Origin: Oscillatoriales cyanobacterium | Lineage (GTDB): Bacteria > Cyanobacteriota > Cyanobacteriia > Cyanobacteriales > Microcoleaceae | Length of the DNA stretch: 46,620 bases | Assembly (NCBI GenBank): GCA_004294385.1 | Contig: REAP01000062.1 | Location: forward strand, 1 to 46,620 | Direction: 5' to 3' | Shown here: in pieces, positions 17,622 through 24,271 of the stretch | How positions within the stretch are numbered: position 1 is the first letter of the stretch | How the letters are laid out: each line of letters starts with the position of its first letter | The notes under the pieces: generated by a model | What the model saw: only the letters and a program-made list of their open reading frames with translations | Told to the model about the DNA's origin: nothing | Databases searched by the model: none | Translations under genes and position numbers: made by a program

Positions 17622-17816
17622 TCAAATTTCGCCATTCACCTGCATCTGATGCACCTTGTCCGCCAATTCTTGCAGGCGCTTTTCGTCCAACTCGTCGATC
17701 GCCAGCATTCCGACGTATATAATTTCCTTCAGCGTTAGTCTAGTTGCTAGCGCCTTTTTCTGCACGAGATCCTTGATAATTGGGCTGACTCCGATCGCGG
17801 TACTGGCTCTAGTCAC
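17622..17816 (-). CDS. RHH-like small protein, copy A2
   Basis: 64 residues, identical in protein sequence to A1 and exactly 1297 bp away. Synonymous and flanking differences show the duplication is not brand new. Same putative operator upstream at 17901-17915. Confidence 0.6.
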   Translation of the reverse strand: MTRASTAIGVSPIIKDLVQKKALATRLTLKEIIYVGMLAIDELDEKRLQELADKVHQMQVNGEI

Positions 17817-17900
17817 AACACTAACGGTAGATTAATAACTTCGACTAAATCTTAGCACCTTTAAGCTGAGTTTTTAACTGCGATGCAAAATGCTTAAGCG

Positions 17901-17915
17901 CGTCTTGACAAGACG
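17901..17915. promoter_or_regulatory. Candidate operator palindrome upstream of copy A2
   Basis: CGTCTTG-A-CAAGACG, identical to the site at 16604-16618, although the surrounding spacer has diverged at several bases. Confidence 0.45.
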
Positions 17916-17966
17916 AATCACAAAGTTTATAGTAGAAATGTGGAAAGGGCGATCGCCCTCAACCCC

Positions 17967-18161
17967 TCAAATTTCCCCATTCATCTGCATTTGGTGCACC
18001 TTGTCAGCCAACTCTTGGCGGCTTTCCTTATCGAGTGCATCAATTGCCAGCATTCCCAAATACACGACTTCCTTCTGGGTTAGTCTGGTCGCTAGGGCTT
18101 GTTTTTGAATGACTTCCTTAATCACGGAACTGACCGCGATCGCAGTATTAGTTTTTGCCAC
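17967..18161 (-). CDS. RHH-like small protein, copy B2
   Basis: 64 residues, paralogue of B1 at the same 1297-bp offset. The KESRQ/EKSRQ swap, A-to-V and V-to-M changes leave the predicted strand-helix-turn-helix pattern intact. Confidence 0.6.
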   Translation of the reverse strand: MAKTNTAIAVSSVIKEVIQKQALATRLTQKEVVYLGMLAIDALDKESRQELADKVHQMQMNGEI

Positions 18162-18276
18162 GAATAATAATCAACTATGAATAACTTTCCTTGATGTTAG
18201 CATCCTAGGTTAGATTAAGCAGGATAATGTTTGACGAATCACAGTTAATCGTGCTATAGTGTAAAAAACACAAAAA

Positions 18277-18315
18277 GGCGATCGCCCCCCGTCTAGACAA
18301 CTAAGGTCGATCGAC
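18277..18315. repeat. Cassette border repeat 2
   Basis: GGCGATCGCC-CCCCGTCTAGACAAC-TAAGG followed by a CGATCG site, between B2 and the first HTH gene. Same design as border 1. Confidence 0.65.
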
Positions 18316-18534
18316 CTATTCCTCTAAAATCTCCACCAAATCCTCAATCATGATGTCAAAAATGCGGGCCAACCTTTGTAAGTAGGCAAAATTAACGGTT
18401 GTCATGCCTTGACATTGAGCATAGTTTCTGATGGTGCTGTAACCAATGCCCGATCGATCTGAAACTTCCTTAAGTGTCCAGCCATTCTGGTCTGCAAACT
18501 CCCGAATCCGCAACCTCACTAAGCCTTTGCTCAT
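18316..18534 (-). CDS. XRE/Cro-type helix-turn-helix regulator H1
   Basis: 72 residues starting MSKGLVRLRIREFADQNGW. The core GWTLKEVSDRSGIGYSTIRNYAQ is a clear Cro/C1-type HTH (HTH_26-like), followed by NFAYLQRLARIFDIMIEDLVEILEE. A one-domain repressor-like protein. The long upstream extension of the frame runs through the border repeat and is rejected. First of three tandem paralogues. Confidence 0.85.
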   Translation of the reverse strand: MSKGLVRLRIREFADQNGWTLKEVSDRSGIGYSTIRNYAQCQGMTTVNFAYLQRLARIFDIMIEDLVEILEE

Positions 18535-18587
18535 ACTTACTTGACAAATAACAATCTGCTGTCGTTTAATATTAGATATCTGAAAAA

Positions 18588-18625
18588 GCGATCGCCTCAC
18601 GTCTGGACAACTAAGGGCGATCGGC
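18588..18625. repeat. Cassette border repeat 3
   Basis: GCGATCGCC-TCACGTCTGGACAAC-TAAGGGCGATCGG, between H1 and H2. A shortened form (CTTAAGGGCGATCGGCCT) occurs at 18901-18917 between H2 and H3. Confidence 0.65.
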
Positions 18626-18838
18626 CTATTCTTCCAAAACCTCAACCAAATCCTCAATCATTACATCAAAAGTCCGAGCTAATTTCCGCAACAAAGTAAA
18701 GTCTACCGTTGTCAGCCCTGGACAACGAGCATAATGCTTGACCGTGTTGTAGACAACCCCAGAACGTTCTGAAACTTCCTTAAATGTCCAGCCTTTCTCG
18801 GCGGCTAGCTCTCTGACTTTAATTCTTACTAAACCCAT
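18626..18838 (-). CDS. XRE/Cro-type helix-turn-helix regulator H2
   Basis: 70 residues, MGLVRIKVRELAAEKGW then FKEVSERSGVVYNTVKHYAR (HTH) and LLRKLARTFDVMIEDLVEVLEE. Paralogue of H1 and H3. The start at 18838 is the homologous Met in all three. TTGACAATTCATGCAATTG directly upstream resembles the sequence before H3, so promoter regions were duplicated too. Confidence 0.85.
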   Translation of the reverse strand: MGLVRIKVRELAAEKGWTFKEVSERSGVVYNTVKHYARCPGLTTVDFTLLRKLARTFDVMIEDLVEVLEE

Positions 18839-18916
18839 GCTTGACAATTCATGCAATTGCGTAGTGTTTTTGTAAAGATAGATTATTTTGACCAAGAATA
18901 CTTAAGGGCGATCGGC

Positions 18917-19129
18917 CTACTCTTCCAAAACCTCAACCAAATCCTCAATCATCACGTCAAAGGTGCGAGCTAACCTCCGCAGACAAGTAAAGTCAACCAT
19001 TGCCATTTCAGGACGACGAGCATAGCTTCTAACGGTGCTATAAATGACCCCAGAGCGATCAGATACTTCCTTAAGCGTCCAGCCCTTCTCCGCCGCTAGT
19101 TCCCGAATTTTTAGCCTGACTAAACCCAT
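18917..19129 (-). CDS. XRE/Cro-type helix-turn-helix regulator H3
   Basis: 70 residues, MGLVRLKIRELAAEKGW, HTH LKEVSDRSGVIYSTVRSYAR, C-terminus LARTFDVMIEDLVEVLEE. The recognition helix (SGVIYSTVRSYARRP) differs from H1 and H2, so DNA targets may have diverged. Divergent from C2, with which it may share the control region 19130-19329. Confidence 0.85.
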   Translation of the reverse strand: MGLVRLKIRELAAEKGWTLKEVSDRSGVIYSTVRSYARRPEMAMVDFTCLRRLARTFDVMIEDLVEVLEE

Positions 19130-19175
19130 GCTTGACAGTTGATGCAGTTGCGTCGTATAATTGTATATGTAAAGA

Positions 19176-19213
19176 GCGATCGCCCCCCGGCCTGGAAAAC
19201 TAAAGAGCGATCG
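19176..19213. repeat. Cassette border repeat 4
   Basis: GCGATCGCC-CCCCGGCCTGGAAAAC-TAAAGAGCGATCG upstream of H3; the most diverged of the four borders. Confidence 0.55.
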
Positions 19214-19256
19214 TCTGTAAAACACAATCTAGAGAGATTATTTCTTTCTATCAAAA

Positions 19257-19335
19257 AGCGCATTTGCCATATCCAAGCGCATTTGCCATATCCAGAAGTC
19301 TACTAACCATATCCAGAGGTCTACTAGCCATGATA
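19257..19335 (+). repeat. Direct repeats running into the start codon of gene C2
   Basis: AAGCGCATTTGCCATATCC occurs twice (about 19257 and 19276), then AGAAGTCTACTAACCATATCC and AGAGGTCTACTAGCCATGATATC; the last contains the start codon. Each unit ends in a CCAT like the start context. Confidence 0.8.
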
Positions 19336-19800
19336 TCAGAAACTTCCGCAAAATCACGGACGATCGCAGAATCCAAAATAATTCACAAATCTCCCATCCT
19401 GCATCCCCTGGCGAGATTTGTTACAGAAGAAACAGTCGCACTCCTGTTCAATATCGCAGTAGACGACATTTACCGCATCGAATGCTGTCGCTACATGGTT
19501 TATGTGCACGCCAAACACCTCAGCCGGTTTGTCAGCTACGCCGATTTTCCGCCGATTGTGGCAGTAAATGAACCCGCACTTCAAGATTTTGGCAGATGGT
19601 ACAAACGCTGGAAAAGCAAGCTAGCACCTGCATTTTGGACTAAATTCTACACGCACAAGTTTAGAGATGCTGTTTCAGTTGACAGCTTACTGGAGTGGGG
19701 AATGTTGGTAGCTAAAGTTAAATCCGTAATTTCTGGGGCCACGCTACAAGTGCTACGGGATGTTTATGCTCAAGAAAAAGATTTGATGGAGAAATTTTAA
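19330..19800 (+). CDS. Family C protein, copy C2 (putative HTH, function unknown)
   Basis: 156 residues from MISETSAKSRTIAESKIIHKSP, which aligns Met-to-Met with C1; the longer frame from 19264 only translates the repeats. It shares with C1 the HTH-like part (VTEETVALLFNIAVDDIYRIECCR), the VSYADFPPI wing and the Trp-rich FGRWYKRWK...FWTKFYTHKF block. About 60-65% identical to C1, so both seem to be kept by selection. Function unknown. Confidence 0.7.
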   Translation: MISETSAKSRTIAESKIIHKSPILHPLARFVTEETVALLFNIAVDDIYRIECCRYMVYVHAKHLSRFVSYADFPPIVAVNEPALQDFGRWYKRWKSKLAPAFWTKFYTHKFRDAVSVDSLLEWGMLVAKVKSVISGATLQVLRDVYAQEKDLMEKF

Positions 19801-19816
19801 AGTGCGATCGCATCGC

Positions 19817-20023
19817 TTAGAAAACTTCATCCTCAATTCCCAGCCACCATTCTCCCAAATTCATTAAATCTTGCTGAATGTCCGCAAGTTCTGTAACATA
19901 TTCCTCAGCAGAAATGTCCGATCGCCTTTCTTGCAATTTTTTCAGACGCAATTGTACCAACAGCCAAGGTTTAGAACTCCCGTCGGTTACTTCAATATAT
20001 TTCGCTACATCTTTGCTATTCAT
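19817..20023 (-). CDS. Small hypothetical protein (68 aa)
   Basis: MNSKDVAKYIEVTDGSSKPWLLVQ... is an acidic, soluble protein with a helical middle (LRLKKLQERRSDISAEEYVTELADIQQDL). Not recognised. It converges on C2 with a 16-bp gap. The 290 bp upstream (20024-20312) hold only AT-rich sequence with GTTATTGGTTATTCGTTATT-type short repeats. Confidence 0.55.
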   Translation of the reverse strand: MNSKDVAKYIEVTDGSSKPWLLVQLRLKKLQERRSDISAEEYVTELADIQQDLMNLGEWWLGIEDEVF

Positions 20024-20312
20024 AGTTATTGGTTATTCGTTATTAGTTATTCATTAGTGTACTGATATTATAGTCGGGTAGCTTCTTGACTATTAAAACT
20101 TTGTTAAACTATATCACACTTAGTAAATTTGGTAATATTTATGCTTTAAGTAGTTCTGCACCTACCCAAGATGACAAAAACAAGGTAAAGTAAACCGCAC
20201 AAGAGTTGAGAGTTTCTCAGATTCGACTCAGCCAAACGCCCCTACCTCTGCTAAAATGATGGTACTGGCGATATTCAGTACAAACCACTAACCGCACAAA
20301 CCAGCAACAACA

Positions 20313-20639
20313 ATGTCAACCTACTACTACCTTTTAGCCAGCCAACGCTTTTTGCTAGAAGAAGAGGACTTAGATGAAGTATTCAAAGAAAGAATTCGCA
20401 ACTACCAAGAACAAGAAAAACAAATAGACTTCTGGTTAGTCAAACAGCCAGCTTTCCTAGAAGCACCAGCAATGGCCCAAGTCAAGGCGAAATGTCCTCA
20501 GCCATCAGCCGCCATTATTTCCACCGATCCGAAATTCATCACTTGGTTGAAACTGCGATTAGAATATGTACTGACAGGTGAGTTTGAATCACCTTCAGCA
20601 ACTATCCCAGATGCCTTAGCATCTTTACAGCTAGCATGA
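20313..20639 (+). CDS. ycf54: Ycf54 family protein (Mg-protoporphyrin ester cyclase complex)
   Basis: 108 residues, a full-length match to Ycf54: MSTYYYLLASQRFLLEEEDLDEV, RNYQEQEKQIDFWLVKQPAFLEAP, AKCPQPSAAIISTD, ITWLKLRLEYVLTGEF. By family knowledge Ycf54 binds AcsF/CycI and is needed for the oxidative cyclase that makes protochlorophyllide. The next gene's start overlaps its stop by 4 bp. Confidence 0.93.
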   Translation: MSTYYYLLASQRFLLEEEDLDEVFKERIRNYQEQEKQIDFWLVKQPAFLEAPAMAQVKAKCPQPSAAIISTDPKFITWLKLRLEYVLTGEFESPSATIPDALASLQLA

Positions 20640-21361
20640 ACAAATCAGCAAAAAAATCGACAGCCAAATTAGCAAGATTTAAAAGTAAATTATACAATTT
20701 TATTGTGAATTTTCCCATACTGTCTGCTAGCTCGATCGCAATTTTTGCCTTAACAATTTCATCAAGTCCTGTGGTAGCTGAGTCGGCGAATTGCCAACCG
20801 CCCCAATCAGACGAATATCTACTGTTAATTGTCACCAAAACTCCGGATCAGCAAGAAATAGCCAAACGCTCTTTTCCGGGAAACACTAACAATACAGTTT
20901 GCCGATATATCGATGATACCGTAACGCGAGTTGGCGGCTTTCGCAGTCCGCAAATCGCTGGTGATTGGGTAAAATATATCCAAGATGTTGTGGGATTACG
21001 GGCTTATGTGGTGCAGCCCGCAGCATCAATCACCCAAAATCTCCCAGTCTATAATCCCCAACCAGCAACTAATCCAGACAATACGAATACCAGTGTTGCC
21101 TTCAATCCCCAAGCCCTTGGCCCCGGTTATGCTGTGTTAGTGGATTATTTCAATCAGCCGGAATTGGCGGCCCAAGTTAGACAAGTATTCGGAACACAAG
21201 TAGGCTTAGCTTCCTATGGCCAACGTCCGTTTTTGTTCGTCGTTTATACTACGGATCAAAATGCTGCTACTGCGATGGTCAAGACATTGAGCGATCGGGG
21301 TTTTTGGCCTATGTTAGTAGATAGCCGTCGTGTTACGCTAATTTCTCCTGCTGTTCGGTAA
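20636..21361 (+). CDS. Exported SPOR-like protein of unknown function
   Basis: 241 residues. A basic N-terminus and hydrophobic stretch (FPILSASSIAIFALTISSSPVVAES) form a signal peptide with a likely AxA-type cleavage near VVA. The mature part has two similar segments (YLLLIVTKTPDQQEIAKRSFPG and GYAVLVDYFNQPELAAQVRQVFG ... FLFVVYTTDQNAATAMVKTLSDRGFWPML) that look like SPOR/sporulation-related repeats. The ATGA overlap couples it to ycf54, but no direct link to chlorophyll synthesis is evident. Confidence 0.7.
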   Translation: MNKSAKKSTAKLARFKSKLYNFIVNFPILSASSIAIFALTISSSPVVAESANCQPPQSDEYLLLIVTKTPDQQEIAKRSFPGNTNNTVCRYIDDTVTRVGGFRSPQIAGDWVKYIQDVVGLRAYVVQPAASITQNLPVYNPQPATNPDNTNTSVAFNPQALGPGYAVLVDYFNQPELAAQVRQVFGTQVGLASYGQRPFLFVVYTTDQNAATAMVKTLSDRGFWPMLVDSRRVTLISPAVR

Positions 21362-21377
21362 TGTGATGCGTAGTCTG

Positions 21378-21525
21378 AGAAACCGGGTTTTTTCCAACAA
21401 CATCGATACACCACCAAAAAACTGCAAAAACCCGGTTTCTTTGATTTTGGGTGTGGCCAGAAACCGGGTTTTTTCCGAGAATATCGATACACCACCCAAA
21501 AACTGCGAAAAACCCGGTTTCTTTG
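21378..21525. repeat. Tandem pair of GAAACCGGGTTTTT inverted repeats
   Basis: Two units, each AGAAACCGGGTTTTTTCC ... AAAAACCCGGTTTCTTTG with an ATCGATACACCACC centre. The same family occurs at about 23811-23878 and 35611-35680. Confidence 0.85.
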
Positions 21526-21549
21526 ATTTTAATGCGATCGCGAACTACA

Positions 21550-21664
21550 GAGGTACTTGAATTTCTGGGAGTGGGATGGCGCTGGATAGAAACATCAGGA
21601 ATCCCGACTAACAGAGATTGCTCCCCCTTGATTTCATAAACTCGTTTTTCAATCACCACTCGAT
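21550..21664 (-). pseudogene. DUF4058 gene fragment
   Basis: The minus strand reads RVVIEKRVYEIKGEQ, SLLVGIPDVSIQRHPTPRNS and STS, almost identical to residues about 42-79 of the DUF4058 protein at 24272-25057. Sequence on both sides is unrelated: the GAAACCGGG repeat pair follows the fragment and the STAND gene lies upstream. About 38 codons remain. Confidence 0.85.
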
Positions 21665-21679
21665 TATCAACTTATTTTC

Positions 21680-23059
21680 CTAAAAATCACTCTTAATATG
21701 TGCTTTAAAAATAGAATTTAGCTGAAATTTTGCTGGCTCTTTTCTGGGAACTTTTTCTACTAAACAGCGTCTGGTCAAAGATTGTATAATGTGCATAAAT
21801 TTAGCTTGAGATACTTCCATATTAGCAGGTTTTTGGGAAATATCTATCGGTTCATCTTGATGGGCTAACCAGTTGATCGCATTTTTTTCCAATTCGGATA
21901 ACCGCTCTAACTGCGATTCTAAATTGGTTTCTATGTCACCTAAAAACAACTCATTTTCATCTGTCAGAAAAAGGTAAACGCTCCCGTTCAAGAATTCTAC
22001 AATTGTTGAAGCAATAATATTTAACCAAGCTGGATGACTTTGATATAGTGTTATTAATTCATCCCATTTGTCCTCATCTTGTAAATCTTTTTGTCTCAAG
22101 ATTTCTTTTGCTTCTTCTCCTAATCCTTGCAGATGTAATGTTTTTGTGTGTTTATTTTCTTTTTCTAAAGTCTCTATTTCTCCGGGTTTTTCCCAACTAA
22201 TTAAAATTAAACAACTTTGATGAGATAAGGTAGCAATTTGCTGGAAAAATTTACAATAATCTTTATAGTCTGTTAAATACTGACCCGCTAAGTTACCAGT
22301 TTTAAAAATATTCTGCACGTCATCAAGGATTACTAAACAACGAGATGAGCGAAAATAATCTATTATTTCTGGTAATGAAGTTGCGTGGGATTGAGAAAAA
22401 AACTGTTTAAGTTCATCTTTAAGGTTGATCAGTTTAGGCAAATGCTCAAGACTGCGATAAATAATATAATCGAATTGTGTGTTAATTTCTGAGATTAATT
22501 TCAGAGTTAAAGCTGTTTTTCCGATACCACTCAATCCATAAATTGTAATTAATCTAGTCTTATCTTCTAAAATCCATTCTTTAAGAGTATAAAATTCTGA
22601 ATTGCGCCCGTAATTATAGTTTAATTCTGGTGCTGTTGTTAGATCAATGATTGGGAGTTGATTTTGGACTTGGGAAGAGGGCGATCGCTTTTCTATATCC
22701 TCTAAAGATTGAGGATTTTCTCTACAAATATTAACATGATTTTTATTAATGTTATGATTACTAATAATCAACGAAGAATTACCAAAACTGTAGATAGTAG
22801 AACCAGCTTGATTTTCTAAAATAGAACGAACATTCTTTTGTTCAATCTCTTCTGAAAAAACATCGGAGAGAAGTTTCCATAATTTTGCTCCCTCTCTTTT
22901 AACATGATCATAACTATAACCATTATTTCCTGCAATTTTATGAAAATTTTGACGTTGTAAAACACTTTCTAATATAGATTTGTGTAAAGAATCAAGATGT
23001 TGTTTTGTTTTCGCGAATACCTGCTCATCAGTCCATTTTGACAATTCTTCAACGTCCAT
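21680..23059 (-). CDS. STAND-type NTPase with N-terminal vMAP-like HTH domain
   Basis: 459 residues. Residues about 1-85 (MDVEELSKWTDEQVFAKTKQHL...HKIAGNNGYSYDHVKREGAKLWKLLSDVF) match the N-terminal HTH domain common in cyanobacterial NB-ARC/vMAP proteins. The NB-ARC-like ATPase has Walker A GLSGIGKT (175-182) and Walker B CLVILDD (241-247), preceded by YGRNSEFYTLKEWI. A winged-helix segment (LSELEKNAINWLAHQDEPIDI) follows, and the protein ends at residue 459. Relatives usually continue into WD40 or TPR repeats, absent here. By family knowledge such STAND proteins act in signalling or anti-phage conflict; the effector is not visible. Confidence 0.82.
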   Translation of the reverse strand: MDVEELSKWTDEQVFAKTKQHLDSLHKSILESVLQRQNFHKIAGNNGYSYDHVKREGAKLWKLLSDVFSEEIEQKNVRSILENQAGSTIYSFGNSSLIISNHNINKNHVNICRENPQSLEDIEKRSPSSQVQNQLPIIDLTTAPELNYNYGRNSEFYTLKEWILEDKTRLITIYGLSGIGKTALTLKLISEINTQFDYIIYRSLEHLPKLINLKDELKQFFSQSHATSLPEIIDYFRSSRCLVILDDVQNIFKTGNLAGQYLTDYKDYCKFFQQIATLSHQSCLILISWEKPGEIETLEKENKHTKTLHLQGLGEEAKEILRQKDLQDEDKWDELITLYQSHPAWLNIIASTIVEFLNGSVYLFLTDENELFLGDIETNLESQLERLSELEKNAINWLAHQDEPIDISQKPANMEVSQAKFMHIIQSLTRRCLVEKVPRKEPAKFQLNSIFKAHIKSDF

Positions 23060-23350
23060 ATATTTTTAACCTCACTCAATTTTTTTAGTTTAGCCACTAA
23101 AACCCACTGTTTGCCACTAAAAGTTAAGTTTTGTAAAAAATTACTAAAGATTAGCACCCGATGACACTATATCACACCAAATCCCACTATATCAATTTGG
23201 CTAGAAGATGCCACTCAACTCTAAAAATTAGAAAGTAAAATGTGAGATATTAAGTGAACAAGCATGAATTTGCTTGTTTGCTTGAGTAGTCATTATGATA
23301 CCGCATTTTGCGGTGGAATTATCAAAGGATTATTCTTGGGAGGTTTTCTC
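23060..23350. other. Control region between STAND NTPase and glycine-zipper gene
   Basis: Short direct repeats GCCACTAAAA (twice, near 23093 and 23114) and CACTATATCA (twice, near 23166-23190). The hairpin ACCGCA-TTT-TGCGGT lies near 23300-23314. No gene seen. Confidence 0.5.
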
Positions 23351-23575
23351 ATGGCTAAATCATCTGAATCATACGGTGAAGAAGTGGCGAAAGACATAGG
23401 AAAGACAGCCGCTAGAGTGGCTACAACCGCAGTGGTAGGCTCGGTTGTCGCCGGATTTATTGGGTTTGTCCTAACAGGTGGTAATCCGGCAGGGGCTGTT
23501 GTTGGTGCTAAGTTGGGAGCAGCAAAAGGAGCAGCAATTGGCGGATTGGGCGGAGACGGAGGAATTTCTTCTTAG
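23351..23575 (+). CDS. Small glycine-zipper membrane-active-like protein
   Basis: 74 residues from MAKSSESYGEEV, with GGGAGG 8 nt upstream deciding the start. A polar N-terminus is followed by a long Gly/Ala-rich hydrophobic part (VVGSVVAGFIGFVLTGGNPAGAVVGAKLGAAKGAAIGG) with GxxxG spacing, which could form helical hairpins in a membrane. Similar glycine zippers occur in bacteriocins, toxin-like and outer-membrane proteins, but I see no immunity, transport or processing gene beside it. Function unknown. Confidence 0.65.
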   Translation: MAKSSESYGEEVAKDIGKTAARVATTAVVGSVVAGFIGFVLTGGNPAGAVVGAKLGAAKGAAIGGLGGDGGISS

Positions 23576-23588
23576 TGAATTGTAAAGT

Positions 23589-23646
23589 GGGTAAAACGGC
23601 TAAAAATCTTATTCAAAAATCTGATAAGATTAATTCCGTTTTACCC
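23589..23646. terminator. Nested hairpin after the glycine-zipper gene
   Basis: Outer stem GGGTAAAACGG (23589-23599) / CCGTTTTACCC (23636-23646); inner stem AATCTTAT (23605-23612) / ATAAGATT (23624-23631). It lies 13 bp past the stop and is followed by ATTTTG. A terminator is likely, and it may serve both strands. Confidence 0.65.
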
Positions 23647-23787
23647 ATTTTGTATTTCTTGTTCAATTAAAACAAGAAGTGGTAAAATATTCCTTGACTC
23701 ACTAGCTTGAACAATTAACTCATCTCCGACATGAACATGATGGGGAAAATTCGGTAAATCGGGAAAATGTTCTACATTATCCCAGCG
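23641..23787 (-). pseudogene. TumE-like toxin C-terminal fragment
   Basis: The minus strand encodes 48 residues, RWDNVEHFPDLPNFPHHVHV then GDELIVQASESRNILPLLVL and IEQEIQNG, ending at a stop inside the nested hairpin. The RWDN-xxH-P-PxFPHHxHVG pattern is typical of TumE (DUF6516) toxins. The N-terminal half is missing; a GAAACCCGG repeat (about 23811-23878) now lies where it should be. No TumA antitoxin is adjacent. Confidence 0.7.
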
Positions 23788-23810
23788 TTTTTTTAATACT
23801 TACGCAAAGA

Positions 23811-23878
23811 AATCGGGTTTCTATGAAAAATCGTCGGTTTGAAACTAAATATCTACGCAGAAACCCGGTTTCGAGTCT
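23811..23878. repeat. GAAACCCGG-type inverted repeat
   Basis: AAATCGGGTTTC at the left and GAAACCCGGTTTC at the right with a GGTTTGAAAC core, same family as 21378-21525. It marks the break point of the TumE fragment. Confidence 0.7.
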
Positions 23879-23918
23879 CCTCGTGCGTAAGTCCTGAACT
23901 CAATTATGATACCGCAAA

Positions 23919-24176
23919 ATGCGGTGGAATCATAGGTTAAGCATTAACATTAGGAAAAAAAATTCTATACTTTGCATCGTCCTTATTTTAGCAATGGTGG
24001 GATTCTTTGGTTTGTCTATAGTAGCAGGTATGGTTGTATTAGCCTCCCTCTATGATGGTAGTTATAAAAACAACGATACTGTATCTACTTTAACTATGAC
24101 ATCAATAATCGCTTTTATAGGAGGATCTGCATTAGTTTGGTTTTACAATAGTGTTCATCTATGTAATCCACTATAA
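23919..24176 (+). CDS. Possible small two-helix membrane protein
   Basis: 85 residues with two clear membrane segments (SILCIVLILAMVGFFGLSIVAGMVVLA and MTSIIAFIGGSALVWFY). Its ATG lies inside the hairpin ACCGCA-AAA-TGCGGT and no ribosome site is seen, so the real start or reality of the gene is uncertain. No family recognised. Confidence 0.4.
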   Translation: MRWNHRLSINIRKKNSILCIVLILAMVGFFGLSIVAGMVVLASLYDGSYKNNDTVSTLTMTSIIAFIGGSALVWFYNSVHLCNPL

Positions 24177-24271
24177 TGCCAAGATGATGTATCCCTCCCG
24201 CAAAAACGGAAAACACTTCGACTTCGCTCAGTGCTTTGGTTTTGATGCGTCCAGAACTGCCACTGTTATTA

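Noticed and set aside
17463..17738. Plus-strand frames over the A2/C1 junction and over B2 (17890-18108)
   Set aside because: They are antisense to the conserved RHH-like genes; their paralogue copies do not preserve the same frames.
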